Origin: Leminorella richardii
Lineage (GTDB): Bacteria > Pseudomonadota > Gammaproteobacteria > Enterobacterales > Enterobacteriaceae
NCBI RefSeq assembly: GCF_900478135.1
Contig: NZ_LS483470.1
Location: forward strand, 427,501-491,500
Length of the DNA: 64,000 nt
Reading direction: 5' to 3'
This document shows positions 26,144 through 35,723 of the stretch, piece after piece (positions within the stretch are counted from its first letter, which is position 1; every line of letters begins with the position of its first letter). A program made the translations under genes and the position numbers. Below the pieces are notes generated by a model. The model made no database searches. It was given only the letters and a program-made list of their open reading frames with translations, and was not told the origin of the DNA.

Positions 26144-27127
26144 TTAGGGGATCAGCAGTGACGAGCCCACAGTGCTGCGGCTTTCCAGCGTCTGATGAGC
26201 GCGAACGGCTTCACTTAGCGGGAAGCGCTGCTCGGCGGGAACGTCAACGTTAATCGCACCGCTGGCGACAAGGGAAAACAGCTCGTTAGCCGCCTGCTGT
26301 AGCTGGGTGTGTGTTTTCAAATAGTGTCCTAGAGACGGGCGAGTAACGTACAGGCCGCCTTTTTGGTTCAGAATTCCCAGATCGACACCGGTTACTGGCC
26401 CGGATGAATTACCGAAAGTGACCATCAGCCCAAGAGGGCGAATGCTGTCGAGGGAGGCAATCCAGGTGTCTTTACCCACGGAATCATAGACAACGTTGAC
26501 TTTTTCACCATTTGTCAGGGCTGCAACGCGCTCGGCAATATTCTCTTCCCGATAGTTAATCGTGGCCCAGGCTCCGTCCTTCTTGGCTTGTTCGGCTTTC
26601 TCTGCGCTGCCAACTGTGCCGATAAGCTTTACCCCTAGCGCTTTGGCCCACTGACAGGCGATGCGGCCAACGCCACCGGCCGCCGCGTGAAACAGAATGA
26701 TTTCACCGGGCTTAACGCGGTAGGTCATATACAGCAGGTAGTAAACGGTGAGCCCTTTTAGAAGGGAAGCCGCTGCCTGCTCGTAACTGATGGACTTTGG
26801 CAGCGTTACGACTTTATCCGCTGGAGCATTGTGCACAGAGCTGTAGGCACCAAGAGGCGCCTGAGCATAGGCGACTCGATCGCCGGGTTTTAAGTGTTGA
26901 ACGTTTCGCCCGACCTTCACAACGACGCCAGCCGCTTCAGTACCCAAACCGCTGGGCAGACTGGGAACGGGGTAGAGTCCGCTGCGAATATAGGTATCGA
27001 TATAGTTAATGCCGATAGCGTGGTTTTCTATTTGAACTTCATTGTCGCTCGGCTCGGCGGGTGTGAACTCAACAACGTCCAAAACATCTGGGCCGCCGTG
27101 CTGACTGAACTGGATACGCGCTGCCAT
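26144..27127 (-). CDS. qorA: NADPH-dependent quinone oxidoreductase
   Basis: QorA, a zinc-free member of the medium-chain dehydrogenase family, reduces quinones with NADPH. Length (327) equals E. coli QorA. The N-terminal GroES-like domain (about 1-120; NYIDTYIRSGLYP) is followed by a Rossmann domain with AAAGGVGRIACQWAKALG (about 149-166). The catalytic zinc ligands of alcohol dehydrogenases are absent, as expected. aggag is 7 nt upstream of the ATG. It is divergent from dnaB, as in E. coli. A GC hairpin (gcgccg / cggcgc at 26109-26135) just downstream may act as a terminator. Confidence 0.96.
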   Translation of the reverse strand: MAARIQFSQHGGPDVLDVVEFTPAEPSDNEVQIENHAIGINYIDTYIRSGLYPVPSLPSGLGTEAAGVVVKVGRNVQHLKPGDRVAYAQAPLGAYSSVHNAPADKVVTLPKSISYEQAAASLLKGLTVYYLLYMTYRVKPGEIILFHAAAGGVGRIACQWAKALGVKLIGTVGSAEKAEQAKKDGAWATINYREENIAERVAALTNGEKVNVVYDSVGKDTWIASLDSIRPLGLMVTFGNSSGPVTGVDLGILNQKGGLYVTRPSLGHYLKTHTQLQQAANELFSLVASGAINVDVPAEQRFPLSEAVRAHQTLESRSTVGSSLLIP

Positions 27128-27456
27128 GTGAACTCCTCGTAGCTTTCATTCTCAAAGGACGGAAGCGAGGCTCCCCATTTCTCTTCGGGTATAAAGCGGC
27201 CCGTGTACAGTGGTGGGATAGTCTCGTAGTGATTCGTGGAATGACTCAACGTTCGTTGCCTATATTATACTCTTCGGAATCGTTAACGTAGCCTGTGGGC
27301 GTCACGAAATTGAGCGAGCAGAGGGAGTGAGCCGGATTCAGTGCGCGTTCAGTTTGTCTGCTCGCTGACAAACTGCACTTGTCAGTGTCGATCGTAGGCA
27401 ATAGAGGGTATACTTTTCCCCTTCTTCAGTAATGTATTTTGAGCGACGCTTTCACT

Positions 27457-28866
27457 ATGGCAGGAAATAAACCCTTCAACAAACCGGCTGAATCTCGCGA
27501 TCGTCAGATTGAAGGCGTGAAAATGCCGCCCCACTCCATAGAGGCTGAACAGTCTGTTCTTGGCGGTCTGATGCTGGACAACGAACGCTGGGACAACGTC
27601 TCCGAACGCGTAACGTCAGGGGATTTCTACAGCCGCCCGCACCGCATTATCTTTACTGAAATGCAGAGGCTGCTGGAGCAGAGTAATCCTATCGATCTGA
27701 TCACGCTTTCTGAATCTCTTGAACAAAAGGGTGAGTTGGATCAGGTGGGCGGGTTTGCCTATCTGGCTGAGCTGTCAAAAAATACCCCTAGCGCCGCCAA
27801 CATCGGCGCTTATGCTGATATCGTTCGCGAACGTGCGGTCGTGCGGGAGATGATCTCTGTCGCCAATGAAATCGCTGACGCCGGTTACGACCCGCAGGGG
27901 CGAAGCAGTGAAGACCTGCTGGATCTGGCCGAATCTCGCGTTTTTCAAATCGCTGAAAGCCGTTCGAATAAAGATGAAGGCCCCAAGAGCATCGATCAGA
28001 TCCTTGAGGAGACAGTTAGCCGTATTGAGCAGCTCTATCAGCGCCCGCACGACGGTGTGACTGGGGTGTCTACCGGCTTCCACGATCTGGATAAGAAAAC
28101 CGCTGGGCTGCAAAAGTCTGACCTGATTATCGTGGCGGCTCGTCCCTCAATGGGGAAAACCACGTTTGCGATGAACCTGTGTGAAAACGCGGCGATGATG
28201 CAGGAAAAGCCAGTACTGATTTTCAGTCTGGAGATGCCCTGCGAACAGATTATGATGCGTATGCTGGCGTCCCTGTCCCGTGTCGATCAGACTCGTATCC
28301 GTACCGGTCAGCTGGACGACGAGGATTGGGCGCGCATTTCCAGTACCATGGGCATTCTGCTCGAAAAGCGCAATATGTACATCGATGACTCATCCGGCCT
28401 GACGCCAACGGAAGTGCGGTCGCGGGCGCGCCGTATTTTCCGCGAGCACGGTGGCCTGAGCCTAATTATGATCGACTACCTGCAGCTGATGCGGGTCCCT
28501 GCTATGTCAGATAACCGAACGCTGGAAATCGCCGAGATTTCCCGCTCGCTGAAGGCGTTGGCTAAAGAGCTACAGGTGCCAGTGGTTGCGCTGTCTCAGC
28601 TAAACCGTAGTCTTGAACAGCGTGCAGACAAGCGCCCGGTTAACTCGGACTTGCGTGAATCCGGCTCTATCGAGCAGGATGCCGACGTCATCATGTTTAT
28701 CTACCGCGATGAGGTGTACAACGAGAACAGCGAAGAGAAGGGCATCGCGCAGATCATTCTCGGCAAGCAGCGTAACGGCCCCATCGGCTCTATCCGCTTG
28801 ACCTTCCAGGGGCAGTGGTCCCGGTTTGATAACTACGCGGGGCCAATGCAGTTTGATGACGAATAG
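27457..28866 (+). CDS. dnaB: Replicative DNA helicase
   Basis: DnaB is the hexameric helicase that unwinds the fork 5'-3' and recruits primase. The 469-residue protein (E. coli 471) has the N-terminal collar (about 25-130; PPHSIEAEQSVLGGLMLDNERW), a linker helix, and the RecA-like motor. The motor shows Walker A ARPSMGKTTFAMN, Walker B LIMIDYLQLM and the SQLNRSLEQRADKRP segment with the finger. No intein is present. The ATG beginning MAGNKPFNKP was chosen because it matches E. coli; an upstream TTG would add six residues, and neither has a strong ribosome-binding site. alr follows on the same strand. Confidence 0.98.
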   Translation: MAGNKPFNKPAESRDRQIEGVKMPPHSIEAEQSVLGGLMLDNERWDNVSERVTSGDFYSRPHRIIFTEMQRLLEQSNPIDLITLSESLEQKGELDQVGGFAYLAELSKNTPSAANIGAYADIVRERAVVREMISVANEIADAGYDPQGRSSEDLLDLAESRVFQIAESRSNKDEGPKSIDQILEETVSRIEQLYQRPHDGVTGVSTGFHDLDKKTAGLQKSDLIIVAARPSMGKTTFAMNLCENAAMMQEKPVLIFSLEMPCEQIMMRMLASLSRVDQTRIRTGQLDDEDWARISSTMGILLEKRNMYIDDSSGLTPTEVRSRARRIFREHGGLSLIMIDYLQLMRVPAMSDNRTLEIAEISRSLKALAKELQVPVVALSQLNRSLEQRADKRPVNSDLRESGSIEQDADVIMFIYRDEVYNENSEEKGIAQIILGKQRNGPIGSIRLTFQGQWSRFDNYAGPMQFDDE

Positions 28867-29032
28867 TGCACTTTCAGGAATAGCGCCCCCCAACGAACGC
28901 TTTTTTTACCGCTTCACGACGGTTTCGTTTCCATTTCATATCGGCTTCACATAGGCAACCGAATAATAGCGGTAATCCTATGGCGGCGCCCGGAGCGCTA
29001 CTCTTTTCGTATTGATTAACTAAGGATCCAAC

Positions 29033-30109
29033 ATGATTTCGGCAACGGCGGTCATCGATCGCAACGCGCTCAGGCACAATCTTCGGCGTATTCACGAAAT
29101 GGCGCCGGGGTGTCGCGCTATTTCCGTCATTAAAGCGAACGCCTATGGCCACGGCCTGCTAGAGGTTGCCCATACGTTACCTGAATCAGACTGCTTTGGC
29201 GTGGCGCGCATTGAAGAAGCGCTGACGCTGCGTTCAGGTGGCGTGATTAAGCCTATCCTGATGATGGAAGGCTTTTTCTGTGCCGAAGACTTGCCGATGC
29301 TGGTGGTTAACAATATCGAGACCGTTGTACACAGCGTGGAACAGCTCGAAGCGCTGGAAGAGGTAAATCTTGAGTTCCCGGTTCGCGTTTGGATGAAGAT
29401 TGATACCGGCATGCATCGGCTTGGCTTTCGCCCTGAACAGGCAGAGGAATTTTATACGCGCCTTAGCGCCTGTAAAAACGTGGTGCAGCCGGTCAACCTG
29501 ATGACACACTTTAGCCGTGCCGACGAGCCAGAAGTTGACGCGACCCGCCAGCAGATTTCCCGGTTTGACGCCTTTGTTAGCGGTAAACCGGGGCTTCAGT
29601 CGCTTTCCGCATCAGGTGGGATTTTGCTGTGGCCTGAGGCCCATCGCGACTGGATCCGCCCGGGTATTATTCTTTACGGCGTTTCTCCCTTGCTAAACAG
29701 CGTAGGATCACAGTTTGGCCTGAAGGCGGCGATGACCCTGAAGGCTAGCCTGATTGCCGTGCGCGAACACAAGGCCGGAGAGCCGGTTGGCTACGGCGGT
29801 ACGTGGGTGAGTGAGCGGGATACGCGCATCGGTGTTGTTGCTATCGGCTACGGCGATGGATACCCACGGGATGCACCAACGGGGACGCCCGTACTGATTA
29901 ACGGGCGCACCGTGCCTCTAGTTGGTCGGGTTTCAATGGACATGATTACGGTAGATTTGGGGCCAGACGCAACGGATCGCGTAGGTGATGAAGCGGTTAT
30001 TTGGGGAGAGGGGCTGCCGGTTGAGACGATCGCAGAATATACCCACATCATTCCCTATGAGCTGATTACTAAGCTGACTGCCCGGGTGGCGACTAAATAC
30101 GTAGGGTAG
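29033..30109 (+). CDS. alr: Alanine racemase, biosynthetic
   Basis: Alr converts L- to D-alanine with pyridoxal phosphate for peptidoglycan. The 358-residue enzyme (E. coli 359) has the PLP-binding Lys34 in SVIKANAYGHG and the second catalytic base, a Tyr, in VGYGGTWVSERDTRIG. IGYGDGYPR and VPLVGRVSMDMITVDLG complete the signature. aagga is 7 nt before the ATG. It follows dnaB by 166 bp, the E. coli arrangement, but tyrB and aphA are not downstream. Confidence 0.97.
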   Translation: MISATAVIDRNALRHNLRRIHEMAPGCRAISVIKANAYGHGLLEVAHTLPESDCFGVARIEEALTLRSGGVIKPILMMEGFFCAEDLPMLVVNNIETVVHSVEQLEALEEVNLEFPVRVWMKIDTGMHRLGFRPEQAEEFYTRLSACKNVVQPVNLMTHFSRADEPEVDATRQQISRFDAFVSGKPGLQSLSASGGILLWPEAHRDWIRPGIILYGVSPLLNSVGSQFGLKAAMTLKASLIAVREHKAGEPVGYGGTWVSERDTRIGVVAIGYGDGYPRDAPTGTPVLINGRTVPLVGRVSMDMITVDLGPDATDRVGDEAVIWGEGLPVETIAEYTHIIPYELITKLTARVATKYVG

Positions 30110-30121
30110 GTTAAGAACAGT

Positions 30122-30160
30122 AAAACAAACAGGGCGCCCAAAAGGCGCCCTGTTTGTTTA
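30122..30160. terminator. Bidirectional terminator between alr and the DAACS carrier gene
   Basis: The perfect stem aaacaaacagggcgcc / ggcgccctgtttgttt has a 5-nt loop. A or T runs at both ends serve both converging genes. Confidence 0.95.
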
Positions 30161-30188
30161 TTACTGGCTCTCTTGCCAGCTATCCCGA

Positions 30189-31502
30189 TTAATCTTCCTC
30201 ATCCAGCGGCTGGCGGCGGCTAGGGTGATATTCGTGGTTAATTTTCGCGACGGCGATGGTTGCGACGGTATTGCCGATAATATTAGTCACGGCCAGCGCC
30301 ATGGACATAAAGCGATACACGCCGAACATAACGGCAACGCCTTCAAGCGGCAGGAGGCCCGTTGTCGTGATCGTAGCAGCAAACACCACGAACGCACCGC
30401 CAGAAACGGTTGCAGCGCCTTTAGACGTCAGTAGCATAATCAGCAGGATACCGAACAGCTGGTCAAGGCTAAGCGGAATGCCGTAGGCGTTCGCCAGAAA
30501 GATAACCCCCATCGACATATAGATTGAGGTACCGTCGAGGTTAAAGGCGTAACCGGTAGGCAGCACTAGCCCTACCGTCTGACGCGAAGCGCCGTACTTG
30601 GGCAGCTTTTCCAACAGCCGGGGCAGAACGCTTTCTGAAGATGCGGTACCAAAGGTAATGTAGAGCTCGTCTTTGATAAACCGAATGATGTCAAACAGGT
30701 TGAGTTTAAAGATTAGGCAAACGGTGCCTAGTACAATGACAACAAACAGAATCAGCGTAATGTAGAAGGCAACGACTAGCCAGGTAAGCTTAATCAGCAT
30801 GTCTACCCCATTGCTACCTACTGCATAGGCAATCGCACCGAAGGTGCCGATCGGCGCCAGCAGCATGATAACGTGGATAAACTTAAAGAAAGCGTGAGCG
30901 ACGTAGTTAAGCGCTTTTTCAACAACGACGCGCTCCTTTTCTTTTAACAGCAGAATACCGAAGCCGAACATCAGCGCCAGAACTAAAACCTGCAGCAGGT
31001 TATTTTCTGAAAAGGCGCCCATAAAGCTTTCGGGAAAGATTTCCAGAAAGAACTGACCGAATGACTTAGGCGTCGCTTGCGAGGCCTGAATCAGGTTGCT
31101 GGCCTGTGCGCTGACCTGTCCTTCGGCTAAAACGGTACCGCTGCCGACGCTAAACAGTTCACCCATGCCGAAGCCAAACAGGATGGCGATGGTAGAGACG
31201 ATTTCAAAGTAGATGATGGCGGACAGGCCGACTTTACCTACCTGCTTAATGTCACCTGCGGCACCGATACCGAGCGCGACGGTTAAGAAAATGAGCGGAG
31301 CAACGGCGCTTTTAATCAACCGTAAGAAAATATCCCCCAATAGCTTCAGGCTAGTGGCAAATTCCGGCCACAAAAAGCCGACTAAAATACCTAAAATCAT
31401 GCTGACGGCGATTTGAAAGCCAAGTCCTTTCCAGAAGGCCTTTTTAGGAGGAGAAGCATAGGATACAGCTTCTTTTTCCAGGGTATGAGTATGATTTGTC
31501 AT
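30189..31502 (-). CDS. Dicarboxylate/amino acid:cation symporter family carrier, atypical site
   Basis: A 437-residue inner-membrane protein of the DAACS (GltP/DctA) family. Family elements are the HP1 loop FGTASSESVLPRLL (about 284-297), the TM7 motif PTGYAFNLDGTSIY (315-328), the HP2 loop TSKGAATVSGGAF (359-371) and TM8 GVYRFMSMALAVTNIIGN (394-411). In TM8, E. coli GltP and DctA have Asp where this protein has Tyr396, and the substrate-carboxylate-binding Arg where it has Leu403. It is therefore unlikely to handle glutamate, aspartate or succinate in the usual way; a neutral amino acid or another ligand is possible. E. coli has tyrB, aphA and others here. Confidence 0.88.
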   Translation of the reverse strand: MTNHTHTLEKEAVSYASPPKKAFWKGLGFQIAVSMILGILVGFLWPEFATSLKLLGDIFLRLIKSAVAPLIFLTVALGIGAAGDIKQVGKVGLSAIIYFEIVSTIAILFGFGMGELFSVGSGTVLAEGQVSAQASNLIQASQATPKSFGQFFLEIFPESFMGAFSENNLLQVLVLALMFGFGILLLKEKERVVVEKALNYVAHAFFKFIHVIMLLAPIGTFGAIAYAVGSNGVDMLIKLTWLVVAFYITLILFVVIVLGTVCLIFKLNLFDIIRFIKDELYITFGTASSESVLPRLLEKLPKYGASRQTVGLVLPTGYAFNLDGTSIYMSMGVIFLANAYGIPLSLDQLFGILLIMLLTSKGAATVSGGAFVVFAATITTTGLLPLEGVAVMFGVYRFMSMALAVTNIIGNTVATIAVAKINHEYHPSRRQPLDEED

Positions 31503-32730
31503 CGCGTTTGCCTTAGCCGTTACTGATGTAAACTTATTGTGTTAATGAGAGCAAAACGAAAGGAATCATGCATCGGTTAGAGAGTCACTGCGGAGAGTTG
31601 AGTAACCTGAATTCGGGCTTTTCTGTTTTGCGACACTAAAACGGAGGCGTTTTTTGAAAGAGTAAAAACGTGTTAAATTTCCGTTCGCTATTGCTGTTAT
31701 AGAGCCTCAGACGCATTTTACAAAGAGGTCAGCTGACTTTTTATGAGGTACCTAACAGAAATAAGGTGTTGAAACGGGAAAAGCATTTTTCATCATGCAT
31801 TATTACTTTATTTTTGCTACAAGCGCCTTTAAATGCGCAGTTTATCCTATATCAGGGAAGGCCCTTCTGACAAGACTTGGTAACGGTATGAAACTATATT
31901 TTATCTCAGGATGTGATAATGAGCATGAGAAAAAATATATTGATTTTTATTTGCTTAAATAAAACTGATTGATTATCTAGACAATAATGTGTTTATGCAC
32001 GATATACATAAATATGATTTATTAAATACATAAGAAAAATTAAATGGGATGCTTTGCTGCCTGCTTGACAACATTATTTTGTGACTTCTGAGAACACCGC
32101 TAGCATGCGGAGATGCTGGGTTTTTCTATAGGTCTAGTACGATTTATATACGAAATGGTAACGATAAATCCATAGTAAAAAGGCGAGGAGAATAAATATC
32201 ATTCTTTAAGCATATATATATGTATTAACAGTGACTGCTGTGTTTTTTTCCTTAGAAAATATTCCATTTTTATTAGATAAGATAAACTCTGCTATTTATT
32301 CTCACATTAAAATAGTCTTTCTTATCCTTTAATATTTATTTGCTAGCGGATATTTTTAATCATTTATAGTTACGATCATCTGACTGTTCTTTTTACAGCG
32401 GCTGTAAAAGTGAGGTTAGCATCTTAGCTGTGCGGTGAAGGGGAGCGAGGAGAGAGATTTCTGCTGCATATCCCCTTTTATTGATACGCGAATGTGGTGT
32501 CTGGAATTGCTATTATAGATAAGTGCTAATTTAGTGAGTCATTGCTTTTTTACTTGGCTAATCGTGTAAGACGTTTCTTGCAGCATCTGAGGAAATATAC
32601 ATTTGTTATTATCCTCTTCTGTATTATCGGTAAAATGATGATGAACAGGCAGGATTTATTATAAATATAAGCCGCAAAAAGAACTGCCGCTTATATAAAA
32701 TAGATTGAGAAAGTAATCGAAAGGCAGAGA
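31503..32730. other. Large AT-rich region without genes
   Basis: About 1.2 kb between the DAACS carrier start and the uvrA terminator, increasingly AT-rich from about 31740 on. No frame of useful length with a ribosome-binding site is present, and I recognise no degraded gene. It contains many A/T tracts and a TTGACA at 32065. A small hairpin tagcat / atgctg with a T run (32101-32125) could end a short transcript. H-NS binding or decayed foreign DNA are possible explanations. Confidence 0.6.
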
Positions 32731-32733
32731 AAA

Positions 32734-32761
32734 ACAAGGGGGAGCCTTTCGGCTCCCTTTG
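32734..32761 (-). terminator. uvrA terminator
   Basis: On the minus strand gggagcc, gaaa and ggctccc form a GNRA-looped stem, followed by cccttgttttt. It lies a few bases after the uvrA stop. Confidence 0.9.
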
Positions 32762-32766
32762 CTGCG

Positions 32767-35598
32767 TTATCCTTTTGCCAAAATGGGCTTAAGGAATCGG
32801 CCGGTATGGGATTCAGAGCATCCCGCCACGGTTTCCGGAGTGCCGGATACCAGAATCTGGCCTCCGCCGCTGCCGCCTTCCGGGCCGAGGTCAACAATCC
32901 AGTCTGCGGTTTTGATCACGTCTAGATTGTGCTCGATAACCACAATGGTGTTGCCCTGATCTCTTAACTGATGCAGAACGCTAAGCAACAGCTCGATGTC
33001 GGCGAAATGTAGACCCGTCGTCGGTTCGTCCAGAATGTACAGAGTTTGTCCCGTACCTCGTTTGGAAAGCTCTTTGGCCAGTTTGACTCGCTGAGCTTCA
33101 CCACCGGACAGGGTTGTTGCCGCCTGGCCTAAACGAATATAGGACAGGCCAACGTCCATCAGCGTTTGCAGCTTGCGCGACAGCGCGGGTACTGCGTCAA
33201 AGAATTCTCGGGCGTCTTCCACGGTCATCTCTAACACTTCATTGATATTCTTGCCCTTGTACTTCACTTCCAGCGTTTCGCGGTTATATCGCTTGCCCTT
33301 ACACTGATCGCAAGGGACGTAGATGTCAGGCAGGAAGTGCATCTCTACCTTCAGCACGCCGTCGCCCTGACAGGCTTCGCAGCGGCCGCCGCGCACGTTA
33401 AAGCTAAAGCGCCCAGGGTTATAGCCGCGGGCGCGGGATTCCGGCACGCCGGAAAACAGCTCGCGGATCGGCGTAAACAGGCCAGTATAGGTTGCCGGGT
33501 TAGAGCGCGGCGTGCGGCCAATCGGACTTTGGTCAATATCAATGACCTTGTCGAAGTGCTCGAGACCGGTAATTTCTTTGTGGGGAGCCACTTCTTCCCC
33601 TGCTGCGCCGTTAAGCTGACGCTGGGCAACGGGATAAAGGGTATCGTTGATCAGCGTTGATTTACCCGAGCCGGAAACGCCGGTAATACAGGTAAACAGG
33701 CCAACCGGAACGGTTAACGTCACGTTTTTCAGATTGTTGCCGGTTGCGCCAATGACTTTAAGCACTTTATTCGGGTCTGCCGGGATGCGCTCTTTCGGAA
33801 TATCGATTTTACGTTTGCCGCTCAGATACTGACCCGTCAGCGATTCTGGGGACTTAATGATATCTTCAACAGTGCCTTCCGCGACGACGCTGCCGCCGTG
33901 AACGCCTGCGCCGGGGCCGATATCAATAATGTGGTCGGCTTCGCGAATAGCGTCTTCGTCGTGTTCAACCACGATAACGGTGTTGCCAAGGTTTCGCAGG
34001 TGAATCAGCGTATTCAGCAGGCGTTCGTTATCGCGCTGGTGTAGGCCGATTGAAGGCTCATCCAGAACGTACATCACGCCTACCAGCCCGGCACCGATCT
34101 GGCTGGCCAGACGAATGCGCTGAGCTTCCCCGCCGGACAGCGTTTCCGCTGAGCGCGACAGAGACAGGTAGTTAAGGCCGACGTTAACCAGAAAGGTCAG
34201 GCGTTCGCCGATTTCCTTCAGGATTTTTTCCGCAATTCTTGCCCGCTGGCCGGAGAGCGACAGCGCGCCGAAAAACTTCAGGGCGTCGCCGATGCTGAGC
34301 TCGGAGATTTCCGGCAGAGTGGTGTTTTCAACAAACACGTGGCGGGCTTCTTCTTTCAGACGCGTGCCGCCACAGGAGGTACATGAACGGTTGCTGATGA
34401 ATTTCGCCAACTCTTCTCGAACGGCGGTAGACTCTGTTTCTTTATAGCGGCGTTCCATATTGTTCAGCACGCCTTCAAAAGGGTGCTTACGCACGGTGGT
34501 GTCACCGCGGTCGTTAACGTACTTAAACTCGATGTTCTCTTTTCCTGAACCGCTAAGAATAATCTTACGCACGTTCTCCGGCAGGCTGTTGAACGGCGCT
34601 TCAACGTCAAAACGATAGTGATCCGCCAGCGAACGAATCATTTGGAAATAGTAAAAGCTGCGGCGATCCCAGCCGCGAATTGCGCCACCCGCTAGAGAAA
34701 GCTCGGGATTTTGCACCACGCGGTCAGGATCGAAATACTGCTGCACGCCGAGGCCGTCGCAGGTTGGGCATGCGCCGGCGGGGTTATTAAAGGAGAACAG
34801 GCGCGGCTCAAGCTCACGCATGCTGTAGCCGCAGACAGGGCAGGCGAAGTTGGCAGAAAACACCATTTCTTCTGCTTTGTCATCGTCCATATCCGCGACG
34901 ATGGCGCTGCCGCCGGAGAGAGCCAGCGCGGTTTCAAACGATTCCGCCAGGCGCTGGGCCATGTCCTCACGCACTTTAAAGCGGTCAATCACCACTTCAA
35001 TGGAGTGTTTTTTCTGCAGTTCAAGCTTGGGAGGATCGGACAAGTCGCACACTTCACCGTCGATTCGGGCGCGGATATAGCCCTGAGCCGCCAGATTCTC
35101 CAGCGTCTTGATGTGTTCACCCTTGCGCTCTTTGATGACGGGCGCCAACAGCATCAGGCGTTTGCCTTCAGGCAGTGCCAGCACGTTGTCCACCATCTGG
35201 CTGACCGTCTGTGCGGCCAGCGTGATATTGTGCGTTGGGCAGCGAGGCTCACCTACACGGGCAAACAGCAAACGCAGATAGTCATGAATTTCTGTAATCG
35301 TACCCACGGTCGATCGCGGGTTGTGAGAGGTAGACTTCTGTTCGATAGAAATTGCGGGAGAAAGCCCTTCAATGTGGTCGACGTCCGGCTTTTCCATAAG
35401 GGAAAGGAACTGGCGCGCATAGGCTGACAGGGATTCAACGTAGCGACGCTGACCTTCGGCATAGAGCGTGTCAAATGCCAAGGATGACTTGCCGGATCCC
35501 GACAGCCCCGTGACAACAATTAGCTTGTTGCGCGGCATGGTCAAATTGATGTTTTTCAGGTTGTGGGTGCGGGCGCCCCGGACTTCTATCTTATCCAT
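32767..35598 (-). CDS. uvrA: UvrABC system damage-recognition ATPase
   Basis: UvrA recognises distorted DNA and loads UvrB in nucleotide excision repair. The 943-residue protein (E. coli 940) has two ABC ATPase modules. Walker A is GLSGSGKSSLAFDT near residue 30 and GVSGSGKSTLINDT near 640, and each module has an LSGGEAQR signature. The Zn modules CPVCGYSMRELEPRLFSF and CEACQGDGVLKVEMHFLPD, the latter with the CDQCKGKRYN pair, are intact. The start MDKIEVRGARTHNLK at 35598 follows the E. coli protein; the frame extends 15 codons further upstream, toward the SOS box. Expression is expected to be LexA-controlled. Confidence 0.98.
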   Translation of the reverse strand: MDKIEVRGARTHNLKNINLTMPRNKLIVVTGLSGSGKSSLAFDTLYAEGQRRYVESLSAYARQFLSLMEKPDVDHIEGLSPAISIEQKSTSHNPRSTVGTITEIHDYLRLLFARVGEPRCPTHNITLAAQTVSQMVDNVLALPEGKRLMLLAPVIKERKGEHIKTLENLAAQGYIRARIDGEVCDLSDPPKLELQKKHSIEVVIDRFKVREDMAQRLAESFETALALSGGSAIVADMDDDKAEEMVFSANFACPVCGYSMRELEPRLFSFNNPAGACPTCDGLGVQQYFDPDRVVQNPELSLAGGAIRGWDRRSFYYFQMIRSLADHYRFDVEAPFNSLPENVRKIILSGSGKENIEFKYVNDRGDTTVRKHPFEGVLNNMERRYKETESTAVREELAKFISNRSCTSCGGTRLKEEARHVFVENTTLPEISELSIGDALKFFGALSLSGQRARIAEKILKEIGERLTFLVNVGLNYLSLSRSAETLSGGEAQRIRLASQIGAGLVGVMYVLDEPSIGLHQRDNERLLNTLIHLRNLGNTVIVVEHDEDAIREADHIIDIGPGAGVHGGSVVAEGTVEDIIKSPESLTGQYLSGKRKIDIPKERIPADPNKVLKVIGATGNNLKNVTLTVPVGLFTCITGVSGSGKSTLINDTLYPVAQRQLNGAAGEEVAPHKEITGLEHFDKVIDIDQSPIGRTPRSNPATYTGLFTPIRELFSGVPESRARGYNPGRFSFNVRGGRCEACQGDGVLKVEMHFLPDIYVPCDQCKGKRYNRETLEVKYKGKNINEVLEMTVEDAREFFDAVPALSRKLQTLMDVGLSYIRLGQAATTLSGGEAQRVKLAKELSKRGTGQTLYILDEPTTGLHFADIELLLSVLHQLRDQGNTIVVIEHNLDVIKTADWIVDLGPEGGSGGGQILVSGTPETVAGCSESHTGRFLKPILAKG

Positions 35599-35647
35599 TT
35601 CTACGGTTACCTCTGACAGGGATCTGACTATTATTACACACATTGAG

Positions 35648-35663
35648 CTGAATGGATATACAG
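35648..35663 (-). promoter_or_regulatory. SOS box of uvrA
   Basis: On the minus strand CTGTATATCCATTCAG differs in one base from the E. coli uvrA operator CTGTATATTCATTCAG. In E. coli the operator lies between divergent uvrA and ssb. Here the divergent neighbour is a lipoprotein gene. Confidence 0.92.
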
Positions 35664-35723
35664 TGTTATTATGTGGGCAGATGAAGCTGATTTCTATGAA
35701 GTGGCTAAGCTAATGATAATGGA

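Noticed and set aside
32065..32125. TTGACA followed by a small hairpin and T run, a possible small RNA
   Set aside because: No acceptable -10 at 16-18 bp and only a 5-6 bp stem; kept as a remark under the AT-rich region.
34711..35427. 238-codon plus-strand frame inside uvrA
   Set aside because: Antisense to a fully conserved gene; long antisense frames are common in GC-rich codon usage.
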